In this document: in pieces, positions 1 to 6,294 of the stretch
How positions within the stretch are numbered: position 1 is the stretch's first letter
How the letters are laid out: each line of letters starts with the position of its first letter
NCBI GenBank assembly: GCA_007136055.1
Contig: SLHT01000220.1
Location: 1-8,565 of the forward strand
Direction: 5' to 3'
Length of the DNA: 8,565 bases
DNA from: Syntrophomonadaceae bacterium
GTDB lineage: Bacteria; Bacillota; Dethiobacteria; DTU022
Notes under the pieces: model-generated
Databases searched by the model: none
The model's input: the letters and a program-made list of their open reading frames with translations, nothing else
Told to the model about the DNA's origin: nothing
Made by a program: the position numbers and the translations under genes

Positions 1-25
1 GCCGGTGAAAGGAGTGGAAGCCGGC
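1..25 (-). repeat. Short GC-rich inverted repeat after cbiM, at the window edge
   Basis: GCCGG at 1-5 pairs with CCGGC at 21-25 around a 15-base loop, starting 25 bases past the cbiM stop codon. In the transcribed (minus) direction it could be the stem of an intrinsic terminator, but the bases that would show a U-run lie outside the window. The plus-strand string at 1-10 superficially recalls part of a cobalamin riboswitch core, but the rest of that consensus is missing and the orientation is wrong for these genes. Function is unresolved. Confidence 0.25.
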
Positions 26-49
26 AATCCCCCGGAGGGTTAACTGTTA

Positions 50-676
50 TTAAGAACTGCCAATTGCGGCAGTTTCTTCCTTTTCAAGCATTCCGGGCTT
101 TGCTTTCTGAATCAGGTTAAGCGCAGCCCCGGTTACTACGGCTTCGATCCCGGCCAGGGGAAGGTGACCAACAACCAGGATATTAATCACTGACAGGGTT
201 CCTTCACCAAAACGGGGGTCAGTTAAGAACAGCAGGGCTGCCAGCAAAACCACCGTAACCATCACTGAAAGGCCTCCAACCAGGGCGCCCCTGAGGAACA
301 CCGGTCGATTAGCCATACCGTAGAATAACTTGTAAGACAGCAAGGCCGGAACTGCCAGCATCAGGGTATTGGCACCGAGAGTCGTCAGACCACCATGCTG
401 GAAAAGAACTGCCTGCAGCAGAAGGCCGACAAAAATTGCAAGCGGCGCCCGTCTGCCGAGAATCACCCCCAACAAGCCGGCGAACAGCGGGTGAATAGTT
501 GAGGGGCCCACCGGAATACTGATCAAAGACACGGCAAAGAAAACCCCTGCCATCAGGCTAGTCTTAGGAATCTCTTCTTCTTTTATTCCTTTCACCGAAT
601 AGACCAGGACTGCCGCTGTTGCAGCTGAAGTAGCAGTAGCTACCGGTGTGCTTAGGACTCCGTCGGCTATATGCAT
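50..676 (-). CDS. cbiM: CbiM/NikM-type substrate-binding membrane component of a cobalt/nickel ECF transporter
   Basis: This is a 208-residue integral membrane protein, the component that gives an ECF metal importer its substrate specificity. It opens with MHIADGVLS, the family hallmark; in structurally known NikM proteins Met1, His2 and a later His bind the metal ion. A candidate for the later ligand is His62 in the segment GPSTIHPLF. The conserved stretch QHGGLTTLGANT (93-104) is also typical. Several hydrophobic helices follow, ending in the family-like segment GHLPLAGIEAVVTG (170-183). Length fits the short CbiM/NikM group, which usually works with an accessory protein rather than a fused CbiN. 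The start ATG has AAAGGA at 687-692, ten bases upstream. The gene follows the histidine-rich lipoprotein gene by 51 bases. CbiQ and CbiO are encoded upstream on the same strand. Cobalt is favoured by the tetrapyrrole neighbours; nickel cannot be excluded from sequence. Confidence 0.93.
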   Translation of the reverse strand: MHIADGVLSTPVATATSAATAAVLVYSVKGIKEEEIPKTSLMAGVFFAVSLISIPVGPSTIHPLFAGLLGVILGRRAPLAIFVGLLLQAVLFQHGGLTTLGANTLMLAVPALLSYKLFYGMANRPVFLRGALVGGLSVMVTVVLLAALLFLTDPRFGEGTLSVINILVVGHLPLAGIEAVVTGAALNLIQKAKPGMLEKEETAAIGSS

Positions 677-727
677 TTGTGTTCATTCCTTTCAAAAGAA
701 GTTTTGCATAAAGGTTAGAACCTATCT

Positions 728-1591
728 TTAATACTCAACCTCATCTTTTGGAGCTACTTCAAGTCCATTGACATCATAGATCTTTAAATTAAACTCCCAG
801 GGCATATGTTCCAAATAGAGCAGGTATTCACCATCTTCTGCTATGATGAAAGAAATATCGGTACCCTCAGGGTTAAGTTCAAGCCTATAGCCACTGAAAA
901 GCTCAACCTCAAAGGTATCCTGTGTCGATAACTGCTGCATTTCTTCTTCCCAAACATGATAAGCCATATGATCACTGTGATCGCGATCTCCTTCATCTGG
1001 CATGAAGGCCATTTCCACCGAAGGATCTCCGCTATCCTTGAACTCCATAATATAAGAACCTTCATCAAACGAGAATATGCCACTCCATTCATAAGGATCT
1101 TCACCATGATCATGATCGTGGTCATGACCATGATCATGGCCAACTACAACCTTGATCGGAGGAGTTACGTATTCAACATCTCCGTCGTGGATAAACTGGA
1201 ATAACACTTTTGTTTCGCCTTCCTGCTCTCCGATAATGTAAACATGGTCACAGTGAAAGTCAAAGCTTACAATGCCTTCTTCCGCACCTTCTGCTAAGGC
1301 TACACCCAGGGCATGATGATCGCCGTCAAGCAGCATTTCTTCGACATAGGCACCGAGTGAAATGTTCTCGCCTTCTAGCACAATCGGCAGACTGCCATGC
1401 CAGTGATCACCGTGGACATAAGCAGTTACTTCCTCCGCCCGGCGATCAATGATCTCAAATGCAGTAATCTCTTCATCATGAGAGTGATCCTGGTCATAGT
1501 GATCGTCTGCCGTCTGCGCCTCTTCAGCGCATCCGCTAAACAGCATCAACCCTACCAGTAGAAATGCCAGTAACAACAAACCTTTCTTCAT
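728..1591 (-). CDS. Histidine-rich metal-binding lipoprotein, probable metal-capture partner of CbiM
   Basis: This 287-residue protein begins with a lipoprotein signal peptide: Lys2-Lys3, a Leu-rich core, then LFSGC with the lipidation Cys at 21. The mature part is strongly acidic and carries many His residues: H31, H36, H38; an HGDHWH cluster at 60-65; H92-H93; an HCDH group at 113-116; and a linker with six His alternating mainly with Asp (152-162). The linker separates two domain-like halves (about 45-150 and 166-287); the second holds HSDH (205-208) and ends in a segment containing EHMPWEFN (261-268). These features point to binding a divalent metal (Co, Ni or Zn) at the outer face of the membrane. 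I chose the ATG at 1591, not the upstream ATG at 1621, because AAGGAGG sits nine bases before it and the signal peptide then starts correctly. It may replace CbiN, NikK or NikL for the adjacent CbiM. I recognise the general type but not a named family; metal identity is inferred from context only. Confidence 0.85.
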   Translation of the reverse strand: MKKGLLLLAFLLVGLMLFSGCAEEAQTADDHYDQDHSHDEEITAFEIIDRRAEEVTAYVHGDHWHGSLPIVLEGENISLGAYVEEMLLDGDHHALGVALAEGAEEGIVSFDFHCDHVYIIGEQEGETKVLFQFIHDGDVEYVTPPIKVVVGHDHGHDHDHDHGEDPYEWSGIFSFDEGSYIMEFKDSGDPSVEMAFMPDEGDRDHSDHMAYHVWEEEMQQLSTQDTFEVELFSGYRLELNPEGTDISFIIAEDGEYLLYLEHMPWEFNLKIYDVNGLEVAPKDEVEY

Positions 1592-1600
1592 TAATAAGTT

Positions 1601-1607
1601 CCTCCTT
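1601..1607 (-). promoter_or_regulatory. Ribosome binding site that fixes the lipoprotein start
   Basis: On the minus strand this reads AAGGAGG, nine bases before the ATG at 1591. The longer open frame starting at 1621 would put this site inside the coding sequence and add ten residues, with two arginines, ahead of the signal peptide, so the shorter start is preferred. Confidence 0.85.
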
Positions 1608-1630
1608 GCTATCTCTATCATATTTTTTAT

Positions 1631-1707
1631 GCCGACCGACGTTTTAGAGGTCAGAGGTCGGAGAACCGGAAGGCCAGATTAAATATCATTTACAGCTGAC
1701 CTCTGAC
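1631..1707. repeat. Inverted-repeat element with a tandem 7-mer, upstream of the lipoprotein gene
   Basis: On the plus strand AGAGGTC occurs twice in tandem (1646-1652 and 1653-1659). GTCAGAGGTC (1650-1659) is perfectly complementary to GACCTCTGAC (1698-1707), 38 bases away. A second possible stem pairs CCGACC (1632-1637) with GGTCGG (1656-1661) and shares bases 1656-1659 with the first, so the two cannot form together. This looks either like a small non-autonomous repeat or like an RNA leader with alternative hairpins, the nearer one ending about 25 bases before the ribosome binding site. No U-run follows the stems. Confidence 0.5.
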
Positions 1708-1838
1708 AAATTCTTAATCTATCCGAGATCCAAGGCTTTCTATAATTAAATCTCACCCTAAATCTGCTTACACAAATCACTAATAGCAAAGCAATAAAGA
1801 GCTGAATATTACAAATGATAATTTCACCCTACCTGATT

Positions 1839-2660
1839 CTAAAAATTCTTTGCCTGCCTTACCTGTGGTTGCAGATCGAGCACCTTAGCGGCCTCCGCTA
1901 CTGTGCGCGGTTTCTCAGCCCTGTCTTTAAAGAGCTGAGCCAAAACAGGCAGCGGCAGCGATGCCTGCTGCAGCAGCGCTTCGTTCCGCAGCAGTTCAAA
2001 TCCACTGAAAGCTAAAACCCGGCCGCTTTTCATAATAACCACTTCATCAGCCCAGGCGTAAGCCAGGTTAACATCGTGCGTGCTATATATAAGGGTCGCT
2101 CCTTTAACTTTTAACTGATCTAAAATATCCCGGAACTGACCGGCCACAATGGGATCCAAGCCCGAGAAAGGTTCGTCGCAGGCTAAAATCTGCGGTTCCA
2201 TAGCTAATAACCCGGCAATCGCCGCCCTTTTCTTCTGCCCCAGGCTGAGGCAGTAAGGGGGACGGTCGGCCAGATCTTCAATAGTCACTTTTCGCATTGC
2301 CTCATGAACCTTCTGATCAATAATCACCGGATCTAATTTCAGGTTGCGGGGCCCGAAAGCAATGTCACCGGATACTGTCGTTGAAAACATCTGGTTGTCA
2401 GGACTGTCAAACAGCAGGCCAACAGCCCGACGCACCCGCTGCAGATTTTCTTTACAAACCGGGAGGCCGAGTACTGTAACACTGCCTTCCCGGGCGGGAA
2501 TTATGCCATTAATGTGGTAAATCAGGGTGGTTTTTCCGCTGCCGTTAGTGCCTAAGATGGCCGTTTTTTTCCTGGCCTTGATCTTTAAATTAATCTCTTC
2601 CAAGGCAGGAGTCCGGTCAGGGTAGCTATAACTTAAATTCTTTATTTCCAGGGCAAACAT
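1839..2660 (-). CDS. cbiO: CbiO-type ATPase of a cobalt/nickel ECF transporter
   Basis: This 273-residue cytoplasmic ATP-binding cassette protein powers metal import by hydrolysing ATP while docked to CbiQ. All core motifs are present: Walker A GTNGSGKTT (37-45), Q-loop at Gln90 within DNQMF, signature LSLGQKKR (138-145), Walker B ending CDEPFSGLDP (161-170), and the switch His195 in STHD. The DNQ and FSGLDP forms are typical of the CbiO/EcfA group. About 60 residues after the core form a C-terminal extension of unclear role, common in this family. Its ATG overlaps the cbiQ stop codon by one base (TAATG), with a modest AGGTGG site (2668-2673) inside cbiQ, so translation is probably coupled. 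The gene ends in TAG. Only one ATPase gene is visible, which suggests a homodimer as in other CbiMQO systems. Confidence 0.95.
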   Translation of the reverse strand: MFALEIKNLSYSYPDRTPALEEINLKIKARKKTAILGTNGSGKTTLIYHINGIIPAREGSVTVLGLPVCKENLQRVRRAVGLLFDSPDNQMFSTTVSGDIAFGPRNLKLDPVIIDQKVHEAMRKVTIEDLADRPPYCLSLGQKKRAAIAGLLAMEPQILACDEPFSGLDPIVAGQFRDILDQLKVKGATLIYSTHDVNLAYAWADEVVIMKSGRVLAFSGFELLRNEALLQQASLPLPVLAQLFKDRAEKPRTVAEAAKVLDLQPQVRQAKNF

Positions 2661-3409
2661 TAAAGCACCACCTGTTCAATAATAATCAGGGAAATAATAT
2701 ATAAGGGCGGAACAGCTGCTTTGAACCAATCGGCGGCCGCTATCTGCCGCGGGGCTCCAATTGGTATGCTGCCCTGAAAACTGCGTGCAGCCATCGCCCG
2801 GTAAACAGTCTCCGAGCGGTTAATCGATTTAATAAACAGCCCTCCTGAAAGTTCACCGTAAATACCCAGTGAATATCGGCTGATTTGGGCATTAAACAGG
2901 CGCGATTTAAGGGCACGCACCGTAGTTTGCATTTCATGGATAAACAGAAAGCCGTAACGGTAGGCAAGGTAGATCGTGGTTGTAATCGCCGCCGGCACCC
3001 TGAGATGCTCCATGGCTTCTAACATCTCTTCAATAGGCTGGTTTGTAAACACGAAGAGGGTAAAAGTCATAGCAGTCAGTGCTTTTAGGATAATTAATGA
3101 GGCCAGGATCACGCGGTCCGGAGCCGGTGGTATACCTGCGCTGAAAACAAGGGGCAGGCTCATCAGGGCCAGGAATGGCGCCAGGACCAGCAGTTTTTTT
3201 ATGAGCTGCCCGACAGCCAGCCCTGTCCACAGGGCAAACAGCACGGCGAAAACCAGCGCTCCTGCAAGCAGGCGCAGGTCGTTTATAGAGATCACGCCGA
3301 AGACAAAGATAATCCCGGCGACCAGCTTGGTCCGCGGCTCCCATGGCTGGACAGCGTTCCTGTAGCTGCTATGCTGTTCTAACTGATGAGTGTGATGGTT
3401 GTCGCCCAT
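2660..3409 (-). CDS. cbiQ: CbiQ-type transmembrane coupling component (EcfT) of a cobalt/nickel transporter
   Basis: This 249-residue membrane protein links the ATPase CbiO to the metal-binding CbiM. Hydrophobic segments lie at about 28-43, 46-64, 72-92, 100-122 and 232-246. The cytoplasmic part between the last two carries the coupling helices, including ALKSR (166-170) and YRAMAARSF (203-211), the latter matching the Ala-Arg-Gly/Ser motif that contacts the ATPase. LRVPAAITTTIYLAYRYGF (136-154) is another family-typical stretch. The N-terminus has a small His cluster (HHTH at 5-8, then His13), which might touch metal but is unproven. The start ATG directly abuts the hemA stop (TAAATG), and its ribosome site GGGAGGAGG (3418-3426) lies inside the last codons of hemA, eight bases away. 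This implies co-transcription and coupled translation with hemA. Confidence 0.93.
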   Translation of the reverse strand: MGDNHHTHQLEQHSSYRNAVQPWEPRTKLVAGIIFVFGVISINDLRLLAGALVFAVLFALWTGLAVGQLIKKLLVLAPFLALMSLPLVFSAGIPPAPDRVILASLIILKALTAMTFTLFVFTNQPIEEMLEAMEHLRVPAAITTTIYLAYRYGFLFIHEMQTTVRALKSRLFNAQISRYSLGIYGELSGGLFIKSINRSETVYRAMAARSFQGSIPIGAPRQIAAADWFKAAVPPLYIISLIIIEQVVL

Positions 3410-4723
3410 TTACTTTGCCTCCTCCCATTTTTCTTTAATACTGTCTTCATCGAGCTCCTGCTGCAAATCAAATAGCTGCAACATTGTATCAATACACAGA
3501 TCCGCTGCTTCCTGAACGGCATCGTTTTTCATCCTGACAATCGGATCTTTTAGGATGGCGTTAACAATTGACCTGGTCAGGTTTTCAATCGCCTTTTTAT
3601 CCTTATCACTGAGTCTGGATAGTTTGCCGCCAAGGGCCTTTTCAGTTTCAGCTTCCCGAATCTGATCTGCTTTCAGGCGTAGCGCTTTGATCACGGGAGT
3701 AACGCTTAAGGTTTTGAACCAGGCCAGAAACTCTTCCGCTTCACGGTCAATTATCTCTGCTGCTGCAGAGGCCTCTTTTTTCCGCTCCTGCTGGTTGCCT
3801 GCCACCACCTGCTGCAGGCTGTCCATATCGTATAGATATACATTTTTCAAATCTTTAATTGACGGATCGATATCTCGCGGTACAGCAATATCGATCACAA
3901 ACATCGGTTTATGATTGCGCGTTTCCATCACCTGTGCTAAATCTTCTTTACGCAGCAACAGGTGAGGCGCTCCGGTAGAGCTGATAATTATATCTATGGC
4001 AGGCAGGGTCTCTTTTTTACGGCTGAAATCAATAGTTTTCCCGTTAAAAAGGTAGGCCAGGTCTTTAGCCCTCCTGTAGGTACGGCTGGTCACCCTGATA
4101 TCCCTGGCTCCCAGGTCATGAAGGTGCTTGAGGGTCAGCCTCGACATTTTACCGGCACCGATAACTAAAACACTCAGGTTATCAAAACAACCCAGTTCTT
4201 TTTTAATCATATCTACGGCAATATAGCTTACCGAAATTGAGTTATGGTTAATTTTTGTTTCCGTCTGCACTTTTTTTGCGCACCTGACAGCATGCTGAAA
4301 AAGAGCGTGCAATTCCTTACTGACTGCTTCCAAGTCACAGGCATGATCATAGGCCTCCCTGATCTGGCCGACAACCTGGGTTTCACCCAAAATCATTGAA
4401 TCAAGTCCCGCAGCAACCCTGAACAAATGTGTAACGGCATTAAGGCCGCTGTAAAAGTACATGCAGTGCTCAAGCTCTGCAACGGTTGCCCCCCGGACTA
4501 CTTCCAGCATGGCAATCAGTTCAGCCCTGCCGGCAGATGCTTCTTCACAAAGGGCATATATTTCAGTGCGGTTGCAGGTGGAAATAATCACACACTGCTC
4601 GACAGCACCTCTTTCGCTCAAATAAACATAGGCCTGCGCCTTGTGTTTGTCGGCAAAGGCAACCTTTTCCCTGGTTTCCAGGGCGGCCGTTTTATGGTTG
4701 ATGCCTAATGCTATTAACTGCAT
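3410..4723 (-). CDS. hemA: Glutamyl-tRNA reductase (first step of C5 tetrapyrrole synthesis)
   Basis: This 437-residue enzyme reduces glutamyl-tRNA(Glu) to glutamate-1-semialdehyde with NADPH, the committed step of the C5 pathway. Its product is the substrate of HemL encoded just upstream. Diagnostic features are GINHKTA (7-13), the catalytic Cys50 within STCNRTEIY, the conserved His99, GLDSMILGETQVVGQ (106-120), the nucleotide-binding loop GAGKM (189-193) and FVIDIAVPRDID (275-286). The C-terminal 130 or so residues form the charged helical dimerisation region expected for the family. Length is normal. The start has AAGGAG (4734-4739) ten bases upstream. Placement of hemA after hemL, not at the head of the hem cluster as in many Firmicutes, is unusual, as is the gapless junction with cbiQ. 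No regulatory structure is evident in front of it, but the 213-base spacer contains a gene remnant. Confidence 0.97.
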   Translation of the reverse strand: MQLIALGINHKTAALETREKVAFADKHKAQAYVYLSERGAVEQCVIISTCNRTEIYALCEEASAGRAELIAMLEVVRGATVAELEHCMYFYSGLNAVTHLFRVAAGLDSMILGETQVVGQIREAYDHACDLEAVSKELHALFQHAVRCAKKVQTETKINHNSISVSYIAVDMIKKELGCFDNLSVLVIGAGKMSRLTLKHLHDLGARDIRVTSRTYRRAKDLAYLFNGKTIDFSRKKETLPAIDIIISSTGAPHLLLRKEDLAQVMETRNHKPMFVIDIAVPRDIDPSIKDLKNVYLYDMDSLQQVVAGNQQERKKEASAAAEIIDREAEEFLAWFKTLSVTPVIKALRLKADQIREAETEKALGGKLSRLSDKDKKAIENLTRSIVNAILKDPIVRMKNDAVQEAADLCIDTMLQLFDLQQELDEDSIKEKWEEAK

Positions 4724-4756
4724 TAAATAGTATCTCCTTGCTTTTTAAAATTATCT

Positions 4757-4923
4757 TTAGTGGCTCAGAAACCGGCCGGTAAAATATCCTGGCTTTTCCA
4801 ACCATTGCTGCTGCACTTCAGCTGCCTCAATACCTAAACTTCATTAAGCAGCCTGCGCTCAGGATCGCCATGTCCTGAAGTCTTTAGATCGCGCTTTAAG
4901 CCTTTCGCAGTTAAACATCCTGC
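4757..4923 (-). pseudogene. Remnant of a short frameshifted gene between hemL and hemA
   Basis: Two open stretches in neighbouring frames join into one peptide if a single base is added at the T-run around 4836-4838. The first (4923 to 4837, 29 codons) includes the residues GHGDPERRLLNEV and stops at TAG (4836-4834). The second (4837 to 4760, 26 codons) reads LGIEAAEVQQQWLEK and then PGYFTGRFLSH before TAA at 4757-4759. Both look coding-like in composition, and no start codon is present in the first frame. I do not recognise the family. The segments RRLLNEV and LGIEAAEVQQQ faintly recall the N-terminal helices of Lrp/AsnC-like siroheme decarboxylases, genes found in some hem clusters, but this is a guess. 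A sequencing or assembly error could explain the frameshift but not the missing start. Confidence 0.4.
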
Positions 4924-4935
4924 TCAATAAACTAA
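4897..4935 (-). repeat. Copy B of a diverged direct repeat, just after hemL
   Basis: On the minus strand this reads TTAG, three variable bases, ATTGAGCAG (4928-4920), 12 bases, then CGAAAGGCTTA (4907-4897). The same blocks in the same order occur at 7358-7315, immediately after cobA-hemD, with 17 bases between the 9-mer and the 11-mer. It overlaps the start of the gene remnant. The two copies bracket hemB-hemL. Confidence 0.5.
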
Positions 4936-4936
4936 T

Positions 4937-6262
4937 TCAGGATATTAGCTTTCCTGACTTTTGCTTTTCTTCCCGGACACTGTGCACTGCAGCAAATGCT
5001 TTTTCTGCAGCGGCAACCGTATCTTCAAGATCACGTTTGCTGTGGGCTGCTGATACAAAACCGCTTTCAAAAGCAGAAGGCGCAATATAAACACCTTCTT
5101 TAAGCAGGGCTCTGAAGAAAACCTTGAAGCTTTCCAGGTCAGAGCTGCCGGCGCTTTCAAAATCGGTAACAGGTTCAGCATAAAAAAAGATACCAAACAT
5201 TGAACCGATACCGTTAAACTGGATATTCACTCCCTGTTCTTTTGCAGCTTCACTAATACCGCTGACCAGTTTTTCCCGCTTTGCGGCCAATTCATCGTAA
5301 AACCCGGGTTGGCTAAGCATTCTTAGTGTTTCGATGCCAACCGACATGGCCAGGGGATTGCCTGAAAGAGTGCCGGCTTGGTATACCGGGCCGCAGGGGG
5401 CAATCTGTTCCATCATTTCACGCTTCCCGCCGTAAGCCCCCACGGGTAAACCCCCACCGATTATTTTGCCCAGGGCAGTCAGATCGGGATCAATATTGTA
5501 ATACTCCTGGGCTCCTCCCCTGGCAACACGAAAGCCGGTCATTACTTCATCAAAAATTAAGAGGGATCCATAAGCTCGAGTCACCTCACGCAAACCTTCA
5601 AGATAGCCTTTAATTGGAGTAACCAGCCCCATATTGCCAGCCACAGGTTCAACCACAATCGCTGCAATTTCTTCACCACAGGTCTCAAAGACTTCTTTAA
5701 CAATATTAAGATCGTTATAAGGCAGGGCAATTGTATCGTGAGCGGTACCCTCTGTTACTCCCGGACTGTCGGGGTAACCGAGCGTTGCCACTCCCGAACC
5801 GGCGCGAATCAGGAAACTGTCACAGTGGCCGTGATAGCAGCCAACAAATTTGATCACCTTGTTGCGTTTCGTAAAGCCCCTGGCTAACCGTAAGGCGCTC
5901 ATCACCGCTTCGGTGCCCGAATTAACCATGCGAACAAGGTCAACCGAGGGAACGGCCTCAACAATAAGGCGGGCCATCTCTGTTTCCAGGACGGTGGGGG
6001 CACCAAAACTGGTCCCCCTGGCAGCTGTTTCGGTAAGCACTTTAATAATACGGGGATGAGCATGTCCCAAAATCAAGGGGCCCCAGGAACCGACATAATC
6101 GATATATGAATTGCCGTCGGCATCATAAACACGGCTGCCTTCCCCTTTTTCAATATAAAGAGGCTGTTGCAACAGCGATTTAAAGGCTCTGACCGGACTG
6201 TTAACTCCGCCGGGAATTACTTCATTTGCTTCAGCAAAGAGCGCTTTCGATTTTTCATACAT
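4937..6262 (-). CDS. hemL: Glutamate-1-semialdehyde 2,1-aminomutase
   Basis: This 441-residue PLP-dependent enzyme converts glutamate-1-semialdehyde to 5-aminolevulinate in the cytoplasm, using the product of HemA. Family features visible are the N-terminal PGGVNSPVRAF (17-27), MVNSGTEAVMSALRLAR (112-128), CYHGHCDSFL (142-151), VVEPVAGNMG (203-212), the cofactor-contacting Asp238 in FDEVMTGFR, and the predicted Schiff-base Lys266 in LGKIIGGGLPVGAYGG. I chose the ATG at 6262 because CAGGAGG (6273-6279) lies ten bases upstream and MYEKSKALF is the usual N-terminus. A GTG at 6298 overlapping the hemB stop would add 12 residues but has no good ribosome site. The gap to hemB is 32 bases, so the two are almost certainly co-transcribed. 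Length and motifs show an intact enzyme. Confidence 0.97.
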   Translation of the reverse strand: MYEKSKALFAEANEVIPGGVNSPVRAFKSLLQQPLYIEKGEGSRVYDADGNSYIDYVGSWGPLILGHAHPRIIKVLTETAARGTSFGAPTVLETEMARLIVEAVPSVDLVRMVNSGTEAVMSALRLARGFTKRNKVIKFVGCYHGHCDSFLIRAGSGVATLGYPDSPGVTEGTAHDTIALPYNDLNIVKEVFETCGEEIAAIVVEPVAGNMGLVTPIKGYLEGLREVTRAYGSLLIFDEVMTGFRVARGGAQEYYNIDPDLTALGKIIGGGLPVGAYGGKREMMEQIAPCGPVYQAGTLSGNPLAMSVGIETLRMLSQPGFYDELAAKREKLVSGISEAAKEQGVNIQFNGIGSMFGIFFYAEPVTDFESAGSSDLESFKVFFRALLKEGVYIAPSAFESGFVSAAHSKRDLEDTVAAAEKAFAAVHSVREEKQKSGKLIS

Positions 6263-6272
6263 TAGAAATCTA

Positions 6273-6279
6273 CCTCCTG
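6273..6279 (-). promoter_or_regulatory. Ribosome binding site that fixes the hemL start
   Basis: The minus strand reads CAGGAGG, with AGGAGG ten bases before the ATG at 6262. It argues against the longer frame that begins with GTG at 6298, within which this site would be coding sequence. Confidence 0.85.
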
Positions 6280-6294
6280 TTGTCGTAATCCTTT

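Larger units (their letters stand above)
1592..1838 (-). other. Non-coding leader between cbiO and the lipoprotein gene
   Basis: This AT-rich gap splits the transporter genes into cbiQ-cbiO and lipoprotein-cbiM. It contains no convincing reading frame and no cobalamin riboswitch consensus. It holds two copies of an 8-mer (TCACCCTA, plus strand, at 1753-1760 and 1824-1831) and the inverted-repeat element at 1631-1707. A weak promoter candidate on the minus strand has TTGTCA at 1709-1704 followed 18 bases on by a TG-preceded TATTTA; the -10 match is poor. There is no clear terminator with a U-run after cbiO, so read-through from hemA-cbiQ-cbiO is possible. A separate promoter for lipoprotein-cbiM is equally possible. 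Confidence 0.5.

Noticed and set aside
1..40. Possible cobalamin riboswitch from the plus-strand GCCGGTGAAA string
   Set aside because: The rest of the conserved core is missing, and on the plus strand it would read antisense into cbiM.
712..723. AGGTTAGAACCT near-palindrome between the lipoprotein gene and cbiM
   Set aside because: It is short, has no second copy, and sits inside a probable operon; too weak to call an operator or terminator.
1104..1139. Near-palindromic CATGATCATG-rich repeat tract
   Set aside because: It is fully explained by alternating His and Asp codons in the lipoprotein linker; no separate function is needed.
2976..3365. Plus-strand 129-codon open frame opposite cbiQ
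   Set aside because: It is antisense to a well-supported gene with clear motifs, has no ribosome site of note and shows no recognisable domain.
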